DNA of 64,000 nucleotides from Chaetoderma sp. LZ-2023a (taxonomy: Eukaryota > Mollusca > Caudofoveata > Chaetodermatida > Chaetodermatidae). Below, in pieces: positions 53,188-63,209 of this stretch; position 1 is the stretch's first letter, and every line of letters begins with the position of its first letter. Location of the stretch: positions 61,730,369 through 61,794,368 of the forward strand of contig CM067370.1 of the NCBI GenBank assembly GCA_034401795.1, read 5' to 3'. The position numbers and the translations under genes were made by a program. The notes under the pieces are model-generated. The model was not told where the DNA came from. It saw only the letters and a program-made list of their open reading frames with translations, and ran no database searches.

Positions 53188-53289
53188 CTAGGGAGGTAAG
53201 TATCAACTCTCTCGTGAAAAAAGAAATCCTAGATTTCGTTTATTTCACATCAAGAGTATACTTACCTCCCTAATACTTTTGATATTGCC
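53188..53289. repeat. E6 internal complementary region
   Basis: Left half still complements 'ggatttctttttt', so the E6 3' ITR base change arose after insertion. Confidence 0.88.
53239..53244 (-). terminator. Poly(A) signal AATAAA at E6 ICR junction
   Basis: About 570 bp past the recombinase stop. Confidence 0.5.
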
Positions 53290-53814
53290 AGAATTCGAAA
53301 GTGAATCTGGCGGGAGGGAGGCGAGGTCAAAAGACCAGCTCTTCCCTATACGCTTTCAAGCGTTTAAGGCACTTATGACGTCTGAAACTGTGTGAAAACA
53401 CAGTCAGGATTTGATAAACCATCGGATAACACAACCGATGCCTGAGAGATGACCGATTTGTCATATGCGCTCCCCCCCCACCCTTGGGAGGAAGATTAAA
53501 TGACCTCAATGTCCTACACGCTCTCTTCGTACTAGTGCCAAGTACTATAGGACAGAGACGAAAAGGCTCCATTTTCGTATACTCTCTCTAAAGAACCACA
53601 ACCCACATAAACCATCACCATATTAATAACACTGGGTAACGTGACAATACAAAACAATGAACAACACATGAACAAGACTGACCTTGTTGTACTAGGAAGC
53701 TGTCATCACGATTCCAGTAGAGAAGGATGATACAGTCCCGACAAGTGGTTGTCACCGTCGCTGAATGGCGAAGTATATAAGCAATGCGGAAGCACTCTTC
53801 ACAACATAAAGCGG

Positions 53815-54774
53815 TTATTGTTTCAAAATCGACAAGGCGAGAGGGTTAGAGGTGTCACGGAGGTAATGGTCTGTAAAACTTGACTCACAGTGCCACTGAG
53901 CCACTGACATAATATCATCCACAGGGACCCCACCAAACAGGGCAGTGGATGCCACGACACCGCGGACACTGTGAGCCTTGGCCACGTCAACCTGTCGCCC
54001 GGTGGCGGATTTGTGACAAAATTGAATACATTCCACAATCCACCTAGAAATGGTGTCCTTAGACGCCCTACCATGGGGTTCAATATATGACAACCATAAC
54101 GCTGACTGGTCGGTACGCCACTCCGAAGTACGCTGTTTGTACCGGAGCAGCGCCCGTACGGGGCACCATACTTTAGAATTAGGATCATATCTAGTTAAAG
54201 ATGGCAAAAAAATAGGCTGACCTGGATATTTCAATGACTGATTTTTAGACAAGAAATTAATCCTAGGTAGAAGCTTAAGGCCTTCCCCTGTAACCACAAA
54301 ACGGTCAACCTCGGCTGATAAGGCGTGAATTTCACTCCTACGCCTCGCTGAGGCCGCAGCAATTAAAAATACAGTTTTAAGAGTTAACATTTTCATAGAA
54401 ATGGAACTAAGTGGTTCAAAAGGCTTATCACCTAGTACCTGGAGCACCAGTGATAAACTCCAAGACGGAATCAGTGGAGGATTCCTTGGTCTTAGATTGC
54501 CCATGCCTTTAATTAACACATTTAATGTACTTACTTCATCACTCCCCCTATTAGCCAAGCAAGGGATAACAGTCATTAAAGCTGATTTATAACCAGCAAT
54601 AGAGTTAGGCTTGAGGCTATAGGCATCATATAGGTGACAGAGGAAATCAGCCACTACCTGAATAGATGATTCCATTGGATCAATACATCTTTTTGAGCAC
54701 CACTCTGCAAATCTGTTGATTTTATAATTATATGCTCTGGAGGTTGACCCCCTCCTGGCTTTGGCCATAAACAT
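53815..54774 (-). CDS. E6 tyrosine recombinase (ORF3)
   Basis: 319 codons, all catalytic residues present; 'SAEVDRFVVTGEG' and 'INFLSKNQSLK' differ from E5 away from the active site. The frame is open up to 56,712. Confidence 0.88.
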   Translation of the reverse strand: MFMAKARRGSTSRAYNYKINRFAEWCSKRCIDPMESSIQVVADFLCHLYDAYSLKPNSIAGYKSALMTVIPCLANRGSDEVSTLNVLIKGMGNLRPRNPPLIPSWSLSLVLQVLGDKPFEPLSSISMKMLTLKTVFLIAAASARRRSEIHALSAEVDRFVVTGEGLKLLPRINFLSKNQSLKYPGQPIFLPSLTRYDPNSKVWCPVRALLRYKQRTSEWRTDQSALWLSYIEPHGRASKDTISRWIVECIQFCHKSATGRQVDVAKAHSVRGVVASTALFGGVPVDDIMSVAQWHCESSFTDHYLRDTSNPLALSILKQ

Positions 54775-56843
54775 GGCCGCTTGCTCAGAAAAGCCCTCCT
54801 TAATTCTAGATTCCTTGACAACATCCACGCAGTCAATCGGAACATTGACGGATTGTCGTGAAGGGCCTTGCCCTGGAAGATAAGGTCGTCCATCAGAGGC
54901 AGCGGAACCGGATTGCAGACCAGAAGGTCCAGCAGATCCGTATACCACGATCGGCTTGGCCAATCCGGGGCGATCAGAAGCACTTGGCACTCCTGCTGCC
55001 TGATTTTCTGAAGCACCTTTGGAATCAGGATTGCTGGGGGGAATGCGTATGCATACATTCCCTCCCAGCTGATAGCTAACGCATCTGTTGCGAAAGCGCT
55101 TGGGTCTGGAATCGGAGAGACGTACGTCGTCATCTTCGCATTCTTCTTCGTTGCGAACAAATCTATGTTGGGTTTCCCCCAATGGTCGAACAGACGATCC
55201 GCCACACATTGATTTAGTTGCCATCCCGTGGGTAAAACACTCATCCTTCGGCTCAATGAGTCTGCTAGCAGATTTAACCTCCCCGGAATATGAACTGCTT
55301 TCAAGGTGATCCCATGATCCAGGCACCAACAAAGCAGTTTCCATGTCATCATACAGAGACTGGGCGACTTCGTTCCGCCCTGGCGGTTTATGTAAGTCAC
55401 TACTGTCGAGTTGTCTGAACGAATCAGAACAATCTTGCCCTGAACATTCTTTAAGAAATGTTCCAGGCCCAGGACTACTGCTCTTAGCTCTAGTAGATTG
55501 ATATGTTCCTTGGACTGATCCAGATCCCAAAGCTCTGATACTGTGGACTCTTCCAGACAAGCTCCCCACCCCTCCATCGATGCATCTGTATACACAGTCA
55601 CCTGAGGGTGGGGAGGGGTTAGCAAAACCCCCGGCAAGAGATTCTCTGTATTCAACCACCATTGCAGGTGGTGAATCAGAGGCGCCAACACTGACACGTT
55701 CGAGTCCAGCGAACCTGAACTCTGGGTCCACTGTGTCATGAGAAACAACTGGATCGGGCGCCTGCGCAAGGCGGCCTGCGGAATGACTGGTTCCAAAGAA
55801 ACCATCAAGCCCAGCATTCTCAAGTAAACCCGTGCCAGGACATGACGACTGTCGCACACCGACTGTATTACCGAGATGAGTATTTGAACCCTCTCCTGAG
55901 TGGGGTACACATACCCCGTCTCCAGATCGAAGAACATGCCCAGGTAAACAAACTTCTGGGATGGAGTTAGCTCTGATTTCGGGAAATTGATCATCCAGCC
56001 CAAGTCCGAGAGAGTTTTCAAAACAATCTCCAGATTGGCTGACAACGATTCCCGGGTGTGTGCTTTCAACAGCCAGTCGTCTATGTACGTGTGGACTGCT
56101 ATGCTTCTCCTGCGGAGGTATGCAGTGATCGCGAGAACCACACGGGTGAAGACCCGAGGAGCCGTGGAAATCCCGAAGGGTAACACCCTGAATTCCCACT
56201 GCCTGCCCTGAAATGCGAATCTCAGGAAGTGACGGAAACTCCTCTCTATGGGAATGTGGAAATACGCATCCTTCAAATCTATGGAAGCGGTCCACATTCC
56301 TCGCTCCAACCCCGCCAATACCGAGCGCACAGTCTCCATCTTGAAACTGGGCGTCTCTAAGAACTTGTTCAAAGGCTTGAGGTTGAGAATCGGCCTCCAC
56401 CCTCCGGTGTTTTTCTTCACTAAGAAGAGGGTTGAATAGAAGCCCGGGCACCTCTGTGCCGGCTGAATGGCTTCTTTTAGTATGAGGGAATTTATTTCCT
56501 CCTCTATACACAACCTCTGATCCGGATCCCGTGGAATAGGAGTTCAGATCGGCGCGAGAGACAGTCGCGATGGCGGGCCTGTCATCCAGTCGGGACGATA
56601 CCCGACTGAAAGCCATCGCAAGACTAAACGGTCCTGAGTCAACCGCTTCCACTCTGGCAAGTGGCCGGCCAAACGGCCGCCCACCGGTCCACCTAGGGAT
56701 AGAGGCGGACATAAGGAGTGCCAGAGTGGCACTGTCCTCTCGGCGTGAAACACCGGAGTGGTTCCCACCGCGGTAACCAGCCCATCAGGCCCGATTGCCG
56801 CGACCAGATCCCCGCGCGCCCCGCCCAGCGCCGCGCGCACCAC
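54654..56843 (-). pseudogene. E6 RT-RNase H-MT-like ORF with one nonsense codon
   Basis: N-terminal part 56,544-56,843 ends at a TGA (56,544-56,546) where E5 has TGG in 'VWTPIP'. The rest is open from Met 56,513 for 619 codons and retains the fingers block, 'SIDLKDAYFHI', YIDD, RNase H and MT-like parts. Because the stop lies before the RT domain and a Met follows 30 nt later, a functional RT-RNase H could be made if that Met is used. Calling it dead is therefore not certain. Confidence 0.85.
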
Positions 56844-58834
56844 AGTGCGCGGGCGGCTGTCTGGCTGGGTGCGGCTGGGGAGCCTGCCCCCCCCCTCGCT
56901 GCTGGCCGAATCGCACGTGGCCTAGGCCTACGTTGCGACGGTGGCTGGCCTCTGACCTGGCCAGCACCACCTCGAGCCTGCAGAGGACGATACGCAGGGG
57001 GTGCCGCGCGAACACGCTCCCGCCGGAGCACCTCAAATTGTTCACGCAGCGCCCTCTGGTTGTTAACCAGAGTGACCGTCTCCTGGAGGTGCCTGCATCC
57101 CTCACCTCCAAAGAGACCAGGACCTGTCATAGGCGTCCGCAGCAGCCTATTATACAGGTCCTGGGACGGGCACAGATTGTCAAGAGCAAACGTGCGCCTC
57201 GCCCGGACACTTCTGGTCACCGCCCGCGTCAAACAGTCCAAAGCCAGGTTGATACCATCCTGTATGGCTCTCTGGACTGTTACCGGGCTTGGCTGGCGTG
57301 ATGCGGAGGCCGCTACCACCCCCTGTAGCAGCTGGGAGACGTGGGACAGAGCGGCAATCGACGCCCTCCCACTCTCCTCCGCATCACGCAGCGCGGCATT
57401 CGCCGAACGCAACGCGTTCGAGCACAAGACTCCCGTGTCAGAACGGGAGCCCGGCCGCGCATCTTCGCCTAAAGCCGCGCGATCATCCACGCTTGGCTTT
57501 GGCACCACACCGTACCGCTGGTATTCCAGGGGCACGATGCGGCAACGCTTCGCCACCTCGCGAGGGGCCTTCGCGAGACGTCCATTAACCTTAATGGACG
57601 CCTCCGCCGCTTCGAACATGTCCACGACATGCTCAGCCAGCGGCAGAGATGGCATAGCGGTAGCCGCCGGCCTACCAGCTAACCACGGCCTATGGTCACG
57701 CTGGCTAGCCGGCAGCTCCACGGGTAGATCGGGCCGAACACTTACCAGCCACTGGCAAGCGTCCGACCAATCCTCCTCCGTGGCTAACTGCGAGCGCTCT
57801 ACTAGACGAGGGCCTTCGTCTTCCTCCAGAGCACTCGCAGTTGACGTCGACGGCGGATAAGCTGATACCCCTGGCAAGCCCGGAAAAGCATGCGGGCCCG
57901 AGAGAGCAGGCATGCTGAACTCCGCGGCTTGACCAGGAGCAGGCGCCGTGGCAGAGCGTGGGGTAAACACCGCCCTACCGCGGCCCTGACCAGCACCAGC
58001 AACACCATCGGCAAGCCGAGGTATGCGGTATCCGTGGTCAACAGCACCGCCCAGGGACACCTTCTGGACCGTGAAATCTACTCCTGCGAGAGTAGAACCA
58101 CGGAACACGTCGCCTGTATGCCCCGCGAGGGGTGCACAGACGTCGTATTCCATGGCCACGTCCTCAGAAGGCGACCCTAGCAGGAGATCCTCTTCCTCCT
58201 GGCCAGAAAGATTAGACTCCGGGTCAGCAAAGAGAGCTAACCCGGACTGGCCAGGAAAGGTGCCATAGGAGGCCTTGACACCTTCGGCGCGCGGATACCC
58301 GGGGTCTGATGAGCAGACCGCGGGTCCCAGCAACAACCGTTGTCCACGGCCCCTCGGCGCGGCACCATGCCTGCTGCCAGGGTCTTGGACTGCCCCCAAC
58401 AAAGGGGCCACCTCTGAATCCACAAACGGACCGGACCTAAAGAGACCGGATTCAGAGGCGGGGATCACCTGCTCATAAGCAGATGCCGAGGACAACAAAG
58501 GAGCTGGCCCAGGAAGCATGCTGCGAAGCAACTCTGGGACCAAATCCTTTATTGTCCTCTGCATCTCTTGCAACATTTCGGACCTGAAGGCCTCCATATC
58601 CACCGCGGATGAGGCCTTCTTCTTACCCTTCTTACTACCCTCCTTCTTCTTCTTCCTCTCTTCCTCCATCACCTTCTCCCTCGCCTGCAATGAGAGAAAA
58701 TCAGACATTAGATCTCCCCCCCACTGCTTACATACATCGCACTTCAGCAACGGTCCACAGGGACTGCAGCTGAAGCACAAGTGCGGTACGAATCTATTCT
58801 TCAGAAACCTCCCGCAGGACGGGCAACCAGGTCT
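56693..58834 (-). CDS. E6 gag main exon
   Basis: Acceptor gtttcag|AGACCT at 58,834, in phase with its leader at 59,601-59,651. Cys cluster 'GCPSCGRF', 'LCFSCSPC', 'CDVCKQW' intact; seven-G run; core 'SHVSQLLQGVVAASASRQ'. The C-terminus diverges after 'AARGGAGSPAAP': a G-run/CCCC indel near 56,890 moves it into another frame and it runs 150 nt further, over the RT start. Confidence 0.82.
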   Translation of the reverse strand, partial: RPGCPSCGRFLKNRFVPHLCFSCSPCGPLLKCDVCKQWGGDLMSDFLSLQAREKVMEEERKKKKEGSKKGKKKASSAVDMEAFRSEMLQEMQRTIKDLVPELLRSMLPGPAPLLSSASAYEQVIPASESGLFRSGPFVDSEVAPLLGAVQDPGSRHGAAPRGRGQRLLLGPAVCSSDPGYPRAEGVKASYGTFPGQSGLALFADPESNLSGQEEEDLLLGSPSEDVAMEYDVCAPLAGHTGDVFRGSTLAGVDFTVQKVSLGGAVDHGYRIPRLADGVAGAGQGRGRAVFTPRSATAPAPGQAAEFSMPALSGPHAFPGLPGVSAYPPSTSTASALEEDEGPRLVERSQLATEEDWSDACQWLVSVRPDLPVELPASQRDHRPWLAGRPAATAMPSLPLAEHVVDMFEAAEASIKVNGRLAKAPREVAKRCRIVPLEYQRYGVVPKPSVDDRAALGEDARPGSRSDTGVLCSNALRSANAALRDAEESGRASIAALSHVSQLLQGVVAASASRQPSPVTVQRAIQDGINLALDCLTRAVTRSVRARRTFALDNLCPSQDLYNRLLRTPMTGPGLFGGEGCRHLQETVTLVNNQRALREQFEVLRRERVRAAPPAYRPLQARGGAGQVRGQPPSQRRPRPRAIRPAARGGAGSPAAPSQTAARALWCARRWAGRAGIWSRQSGLMGWLPRWEPLRCFTPRGQCHSGTPYVRLYP

Positions 58835-59317
58835 CTGAAACAGGACAAAGGACAAGGACAATGAGCAAGATAGTTACGGTTAGCGAACTCAAAACCAACT
58901 AAAAAGAGAGGGACAGGATCCTCAAGATCGCAAGTCAAGAAGAACCAGCCTTGGACAAAACGTTAAATGTTAATAAAGGCCAAGGCCGATTATGACGTCA
59001 TCAATCCCGTGACAAAAATAATCGATCCGCAACAAGCACCAAGTGCAAGAACGAATTGTATAAGTAACCGGAACATTCCCGTTGAATTGGCATTTCGAGT
59101 ACACAACAATCAGATATACAGAGATAACTCCTTCCAATTCTAGCATTGGCAAAAAAGGAAATTATCTCCCCTTTTGTTTATCAATAATTAGATACCTGAC
59201 ACCTTGTACAGACAAACCATCCAACGTGATGTACCGGAGAACTCCACCATAGTACGTCTCTACATTCTCTCCACCGAAGGGGAAGGAATTGGATCAAGAG
59301 GGCAAAGTGAGAAGACC

Positions 59318-59323
59318 TTTATA
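59318..59323 (-). promoter_or_regulatory. TATA-like box in E6 leader intron
   Basis: Minus-strand 'ttgttataaaggtcttctcac'. Confidence 0.35.
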
Positions 59324-59600
59324 ACAAGCCTCCAACTCACTGAACATAGATTTTTTGGTTAGATAACCTAACAGTATTAGTAGGAAATGGAACCGTGGTG
59401 GAGAGAAACATATCCTCTTGTGCCGAGAAGTCCATCAAAGCTTCTACGTGATACCTGTGGACAAAAACACAAAGAGAAATGAGACTTATGAAGCACCATG
59501 TTGTAAAAAACCAACTCAAACAGGCGCTAATCACGGTAAGCGCGAGTCCCGGAAACACATTAAACCGGGACAAAACACGCTAGCATATCAAAGAAATCAC

Positions 59601-59651
59601 CTGATAAAGAGATCCAGCTCCTTCCAAAGGTGAGTCCTCTCTTTCCGACAT
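59601..59651 (-). CDS. E6 gag leader exon (17 codons)
   Basis: MSEREDSPLEGAGSLYQ, donor CAG|GTGATT. Intron 58,835-59,600, 766 nt, with the internal tttttgtccacag acceptor at about 59,455. Confidence 0.66.
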
Positions 59652-59737
59652 GACACGAACGTACAACAACCGTCAAATAAGTGAAAAACAAGGTAAACGC
59701 GCAGAAAATGTAGAGTAGCACAAAACCGCATGTAACC

Positions 59738-59934
59738 CTTAGCCAATAAATGAGCAAAGAGGAAGTAGTAGTCGGCGCATGCGCGGTGGTGGGGCGAGCA
59801 TCCGCCGGACTACCTCTGACTCCCTGCCCAGTAGGGGCACCTAACTGTTTTTAATCTGAGTGTTTTATTGAGTGAAAGCCGATATTTAGCAATATCAAAA
59901 GTATTAGGGAGGTAAGTATACTCTTGATGTGAAA
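59738..59934. repeat. E6 5' inverted terminal repeat
   Basis: GCGCATGCGC at 59,775-59,784; 'aggaagtagtagtc' beside it as in E1. Confidence 0.9.
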
Positions 59935-60148
59935 TGGAACCTTGGTGGAGAGAAAAACAAACCCTCTGACGATGTGCTGTCCTGTTCAATCATAGATAGA
60001 TACCTGTGGACATAAATGCAAAGAGAGATTAGTATTTCATAGCGCCATTTAGAAATAAACCAGTTATTTTAGGCACTTATCACAATAAACGTGAGTCCTG
60101 GAAACACATTACAACGGGACAAACTCGCTAAAATATAATTGAAGTCAC

Positions 60149-60208
60149 CTGATGAATAGGTCCTGGGCCCTCCTCTGGAGACATAGCGCCTTTATGATGT
60201 TCAGACAT
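60149..60208 (-). CDS. E4 gag leader exon (20 codons)
   Basis: MSEHHKGAMSPEEGPGPIHQ, donor CAG|GTGACT. Three codons longer than the others; an internal Met sits at codon 9. Its intron now contains E6, so splicing to 52,335 would have to cross about 7.8 kb. Confidence 0.6.
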
Positions 60209-60285
60209 TATTCACAAGGTATATTTCAATACTACTTTTCAAAAAACTAGCAGAAAACTTTAGAGCAAAAAATTGCATGAGAACT

Positions 60286-60468
60286 CTCTGCCAATAAATT
60301 GGCAAAGAGGAAGTACTAGTCTGCGCATGCGCGGTGGTGGGGCTGGCATCCGCCTGACTGTCTTCTGACTCCCTGTCCAGTAGGGGCACCTAACTTTTTT
60401 AATATGAGTGTTTTATTGAGTGAAAGCCGATAGAGTATTAGGGAGGTAAGTATACTCTTGAAGTGAAA
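60286..60468. repeat. E4 5' inverted terminal repeat
   Basis: GCGCATGCGC at 60,323-60,332 retained. The spacer 'tatttagcaatatcaaa' is deleted near 60,431, shortening the repeat. Confidence 0.88.
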
Positions 60469-61440
60469 TGCTGCTACTAACATTGAAAAAGTTATGCGTT
60501 TGTGTACATGATCCTACACGCATGTCTACCGCCTGCGTAAAATCGTTAGTCAATCCAGAAAGCTATATATATATGCACTCGTATAATTGTATCCCAAAAA
60601 GTGTGTGATGATGCTTGATTAGATATAGCCTATCCCTGAACCTCGGACAAACCATATATACTATTCATGATCTACGCCCACATTTGTCCATGTAGCCTAC
60701 ACATATATTGTAAGCTACATATTGTCTATTTCTCTGTTAGAATAACGTCTAAAGCACATGAGATGACTGAAAATGTATACCACTGGTATTTTTGCATAAG
60801 CCTACTTTTGTAATTCTCAAACCAATGTAATTTCAGGTCTAATTCACGTACACGAAGCATGCTGTTACTGTCACCACCAAGTTCAACTGGCGTATGTTAG
60901 CATTACCAATCCTTATGTTAGTCACCATACAGGTGTCCTTTAATCGACAAAATATCATCTGCTTTTGCGATATTACTGAATCTTTGTGCAACTTGAACAA
61001 TGTAAATAGTGTCCATGCGTGAACAATGAATTGCCATACAACACTGATGTGTAAAAAATAGGTGCGTAGGTGCCTATTACACGCAGTAATAGGCGCCTAT
61101 GCTCTCTATGGTATTATTTTGAATAGTAATATGACAGGAATAGATGGATGCTTCCCGGTGTGATGTCACAACTTTAGCTTGATAGATGAAAACGTTTGGC
61201 TGTCAAGATGGTTGCTATGTGCTTATCTCAGCTTTGGCTGGGCCAATTAAAAAAATTTAAATAGCATTTTGTTCTTTTAGTAAAGGAGAATATACATTAT
61301 GATTGTCAAGTTAATCAGAGCAATCGGGTAGCTAGTCCTCACAACAGCTTTAATATTGAGATTAAATTTTGATCATTCAATTGTTTAATGGCATGCAACT
61401 ATCTTGACAAGTAGTCAGCACTGTCAACATTATAATATAC
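60469..61440. other. Intron stretch between E4 and HPS4-like exon
   Basis: AT-rich, no open frame of note. A short symmetrical block 'aggtgcctattacacgcagtaataggcgccta' region at 61,067-61,100 can fold; nothing else recognised. Confidence 0.5.
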
Positions 61441-61535
61441 CTCTGGTTATTGAGGACAGCTCCTGCCAGGACAGAGGGCTGTCTGTGACATGTCTGTAGG
61501 ATATTTGATGCACTCAGGAACACCTCAGTCTCACT
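61441..61535 (-). CDS. HPS4: HPS4-like exon (longin-domain end)
   Basis: 95 nt, bounded by tttctcag|AGTGAG and CCAGAG|GTATAT. Only one frame is open. It reads SETEVFLSASNILQTC followed by HRQPSVLAGAVLNNQ, with two bases left over (phase 2). 'ILQTC' with 'LAG' and a hydrophobic strand is the HPS4/CCZ1-type longin signature and aligns with vertebrate HPS4 nearly residue for residue as I remember it. The following residues in vertebrate HPS4 correspond to the start of the 9,241-11,284 exon, so these two exons should be consecutive. Confidence 0.75.
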
Positions 61536-61882
61536 CTGAGAAACCAAAATGTAATTTAATAAAGTGAAAAGTAAAAACTATCACACATATTAAAAGAGTT
61601 GTTTATAATCATTGAATTTATCTAAAGTAAATTATATTTGGTAATTCTTTTTTCATTATAAACAATTGGCAGACAGGAGTGCATTAGAGGCAGCACCTAT
61701 TTATTATGGAGCCCGTACACACAAAACATAAAAAACCTGTAACTACACAGGAAATATTACACAACATTGAGGCAAATTCTAGGGTATGTACTCTAGTTCA
61801 AGTTATATTCTATTTTAAACAGTAATGTGTCATTTTCCTTTCATGCTAATAAAAATGAATACAGTTAAATCTTAGTGCTTAC
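61536..61882 (-). other. Short intron of the HPS4-like gene
   Basis: 347 bp, donor AAA|GTAAGC, acceptor tttctcag. Phase 0 at both ends. Confidence 0.7.
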
Positions 61883-62000
61883 TTTTGGCAAATCCACTTC
61901 AGGCACCAATGTGAATGCAGAACTCAGTGTATCTCCGTAGCAACGAGAAAAGGGAAGATAACTCTCCATTACAGTCCTGATATGATGGGCAAAGTCTTTC
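61883..62000 (-). CDS. HPS4: HPS4-like exon (upstream of 61,535)
   Basis: 118 nt: acceptor cttacaacag|G at 62,000, donor AAA|GTAAGC at 61,883. After one base completing a codon from the previous exon it reads KDFAHHIRTVMESYLPFSR and ends TLVPEVDLPK, with no stop. The phase (0) matches the next exon exactly. In vertebrate HPS4 the corresponding segment is an alpha-helical stretch before the ILQTC block. The preceding exon should lie beyond about 62,000 to the right but was not found in the window. Confidence 0.68.
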
Positions 62001-62421
62001 CTGTTGTAAGACTAATATTGGAAAACATAGTAAACATAGGATGCTGGTATGTTTCTATTTACTTATTCAAACAAAAACCTACATACATATAGTTACCTAC
62101 CCAGAATACATAAATGTGTTAATAACAGTACATTACAGCTGATCACAAAACTGTCGCAATGGACATAATAAGGTTAACTAACACTTTGTAATTAAATACT
62201 AATTAAATTAAATTAAACTAATGCATGTGATAAATTTTATACGAAATGGGAATTTATTTGAAATCCGCTATTAATATAATCTTGCCATAGGCAACAACAG
62301 CTTCCAGCTAAATTGTTTTAAAATAGTCAACAGACTGCTTACGGTACAACATTGTAAATAAATTATTTGTGGTTTGAATTGATTAATGAAGATTTATAAA
62401 TCAGATATAAATCAGACCGGC

Positions 62422-62690
62422 TATGATCATCAGAGGAAGCCCGCCATGATAAAATATGAGACCTGCTATGGTCATCAGAGGAAGTATGCCGTGATGAAAT
62501 ATGAGACCTACTATGGTAATCAGAGGAAGTATGCCGTGATGAAATATGAGACCTACTATGGTAATCAGAGGAAGGCCAGCATAATAAGACATGAGGCCAG
62601 CATAATAAGACTATGGTCAATTGGGGAGGGTCAACATGATAAGATATGAGACTTACTACAGTCATCAGAGGAAGACCACCATGATAAAAC
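62422..62690 (+). repeat. 45-bp minisatellite
   Basis: 'cagaggaag' recurs at 62,431, 62,476, 62,521 and 62,566, exactly 45 bp apart, then at 62,666 after a degenerate part. Units two and three are almost identical. Because 45 is a multiple of three, both strands show open frames of 15-residue repeats, which need not be coding. Confidence 0.85.
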
Positions 62691-63209
62691 AGGAGCATAT
62701 TACACAGGGTGTCCATCTGACTAATCACAGCATTGTCAATGTCGTCATGACTCCCACACATTACCTGTACAAGAATAGCGGAATTTATCTTTACAAATCC
62801 CAGAAAAAGTATATTCTCTGTAATATAAACTTACTCTGTTGAATATTTTGAAATTAATTTGTCTGGAAGCAGTTGATGCCTAAGGCAACAACGGCAGCAG
62901 TTGATGCCTAAGGCAGCAATGGCTCCCAGTCAAATTAATCTCAAAATATGAAACAGTTTTCTTGTCTGGTTGCCTCAATAATCGCTTACTCAAGTTATTA
63001 ATTCTCAAAAAATAGTATTCTGCTGGTCTGTAAATGGACAGTTTGTGTAAAAATATAGATTTTTTTGGGGCCAAATCGAAGCAAAATTATATATTTTTTA
63101 TTATGAATATCTCTAATAATGATATTAGTTCACTACTCAGAATTTTGCTAAATGATGGCATTTAAATATTGATTAAAACATGAGTGTAAATTACATGGCA
63201 TTCCGAAAA

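Larger units (their letters stand above)
52906..59934 (-). mobile_element. DIRS element E6, nested in the leader intron of E4
   Basis: 7,029 bp. The two ITRs share 'aaatatcggctttc' / 'gaaagccgatattt' and the right end 'cttgatgtgaaa' also seen in E1. Gag and recombinase are open; RT has one nonsense codon. 3' UTR 53,290-53,814 non-coding. Confidence 0.95.
39604..60468 (-). mobile_element. DIRS element E4 (decayed host of E5 and E6)
   Basis: Net length about 6.8 kb after removing E5 and E6. Left end at 39,604 and right end at 60,468 share a short-spaced variant ('gataga' against the usual long spacer is lost only on the right) and a common ITR core. E5 splits its RT ORF at 42,416/49,468 ('ccagatggaa' with 'gaacattccc'); E6 splits its leader intron at 52,905/59,935 ('gttagtaggaaa' with 'tggaacc'). 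Both empty sites read as uninterrupted element sequence in other copies. Many indels make it the oldest member of the E family here. Confidence 0.93.
11285..61440 (-). other. Giant intron of the HPS4-like gene, mostly DIRS elements
   Basis: Bounded by the donor AG|GTATAT at 61,441/61,440 and the inferred acceptor at 11,285/11,284. Length 50,156 bp. E1-E6 occupy 11,508-25,527, 27,997-35,036 and 39,604-60,468, about 41.9 kb. Without them the intron would be about 8.2 kb. All six insertions are sense to the gene. Confidence 0.7.

Noticed and set aside
56718..57860. 380-codon plus-strand open frame opposite E6 gag
   Set aside because: It mirrors a GC-rich gag region; shorter equivalents occur opposite gag in E1, E2, E3 and E5 in different lengths, and it has no recognisable motif.
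58700..58760. Possible mini-intron in gag (GTAAGC ... TTGCAG, 47-50 nt) in all E copies
   Set aside because: Too short for a typical animal intron, its length varies without keeping frame (47, 48 and 50 nt), and it would remove the MSDFL/MSEFL start region.
11508..60468. CRISPR array, integron or bacterial integrative element, suggested by repeats and tyrosine recombinases
   Set aside because: Repeats are paired DIRS termini with ICR, linked to RT-RNase H, and splice sites and poly(A) signals point to a eukaryotic genome.
62761..62813. Exon-like block on the minus strand (ttacag ... CAG|GTAATG)
   Set aside because: Its only phase compatible with the next HPS4-like exon contains a stop, and the translation does not resemble HPS4.
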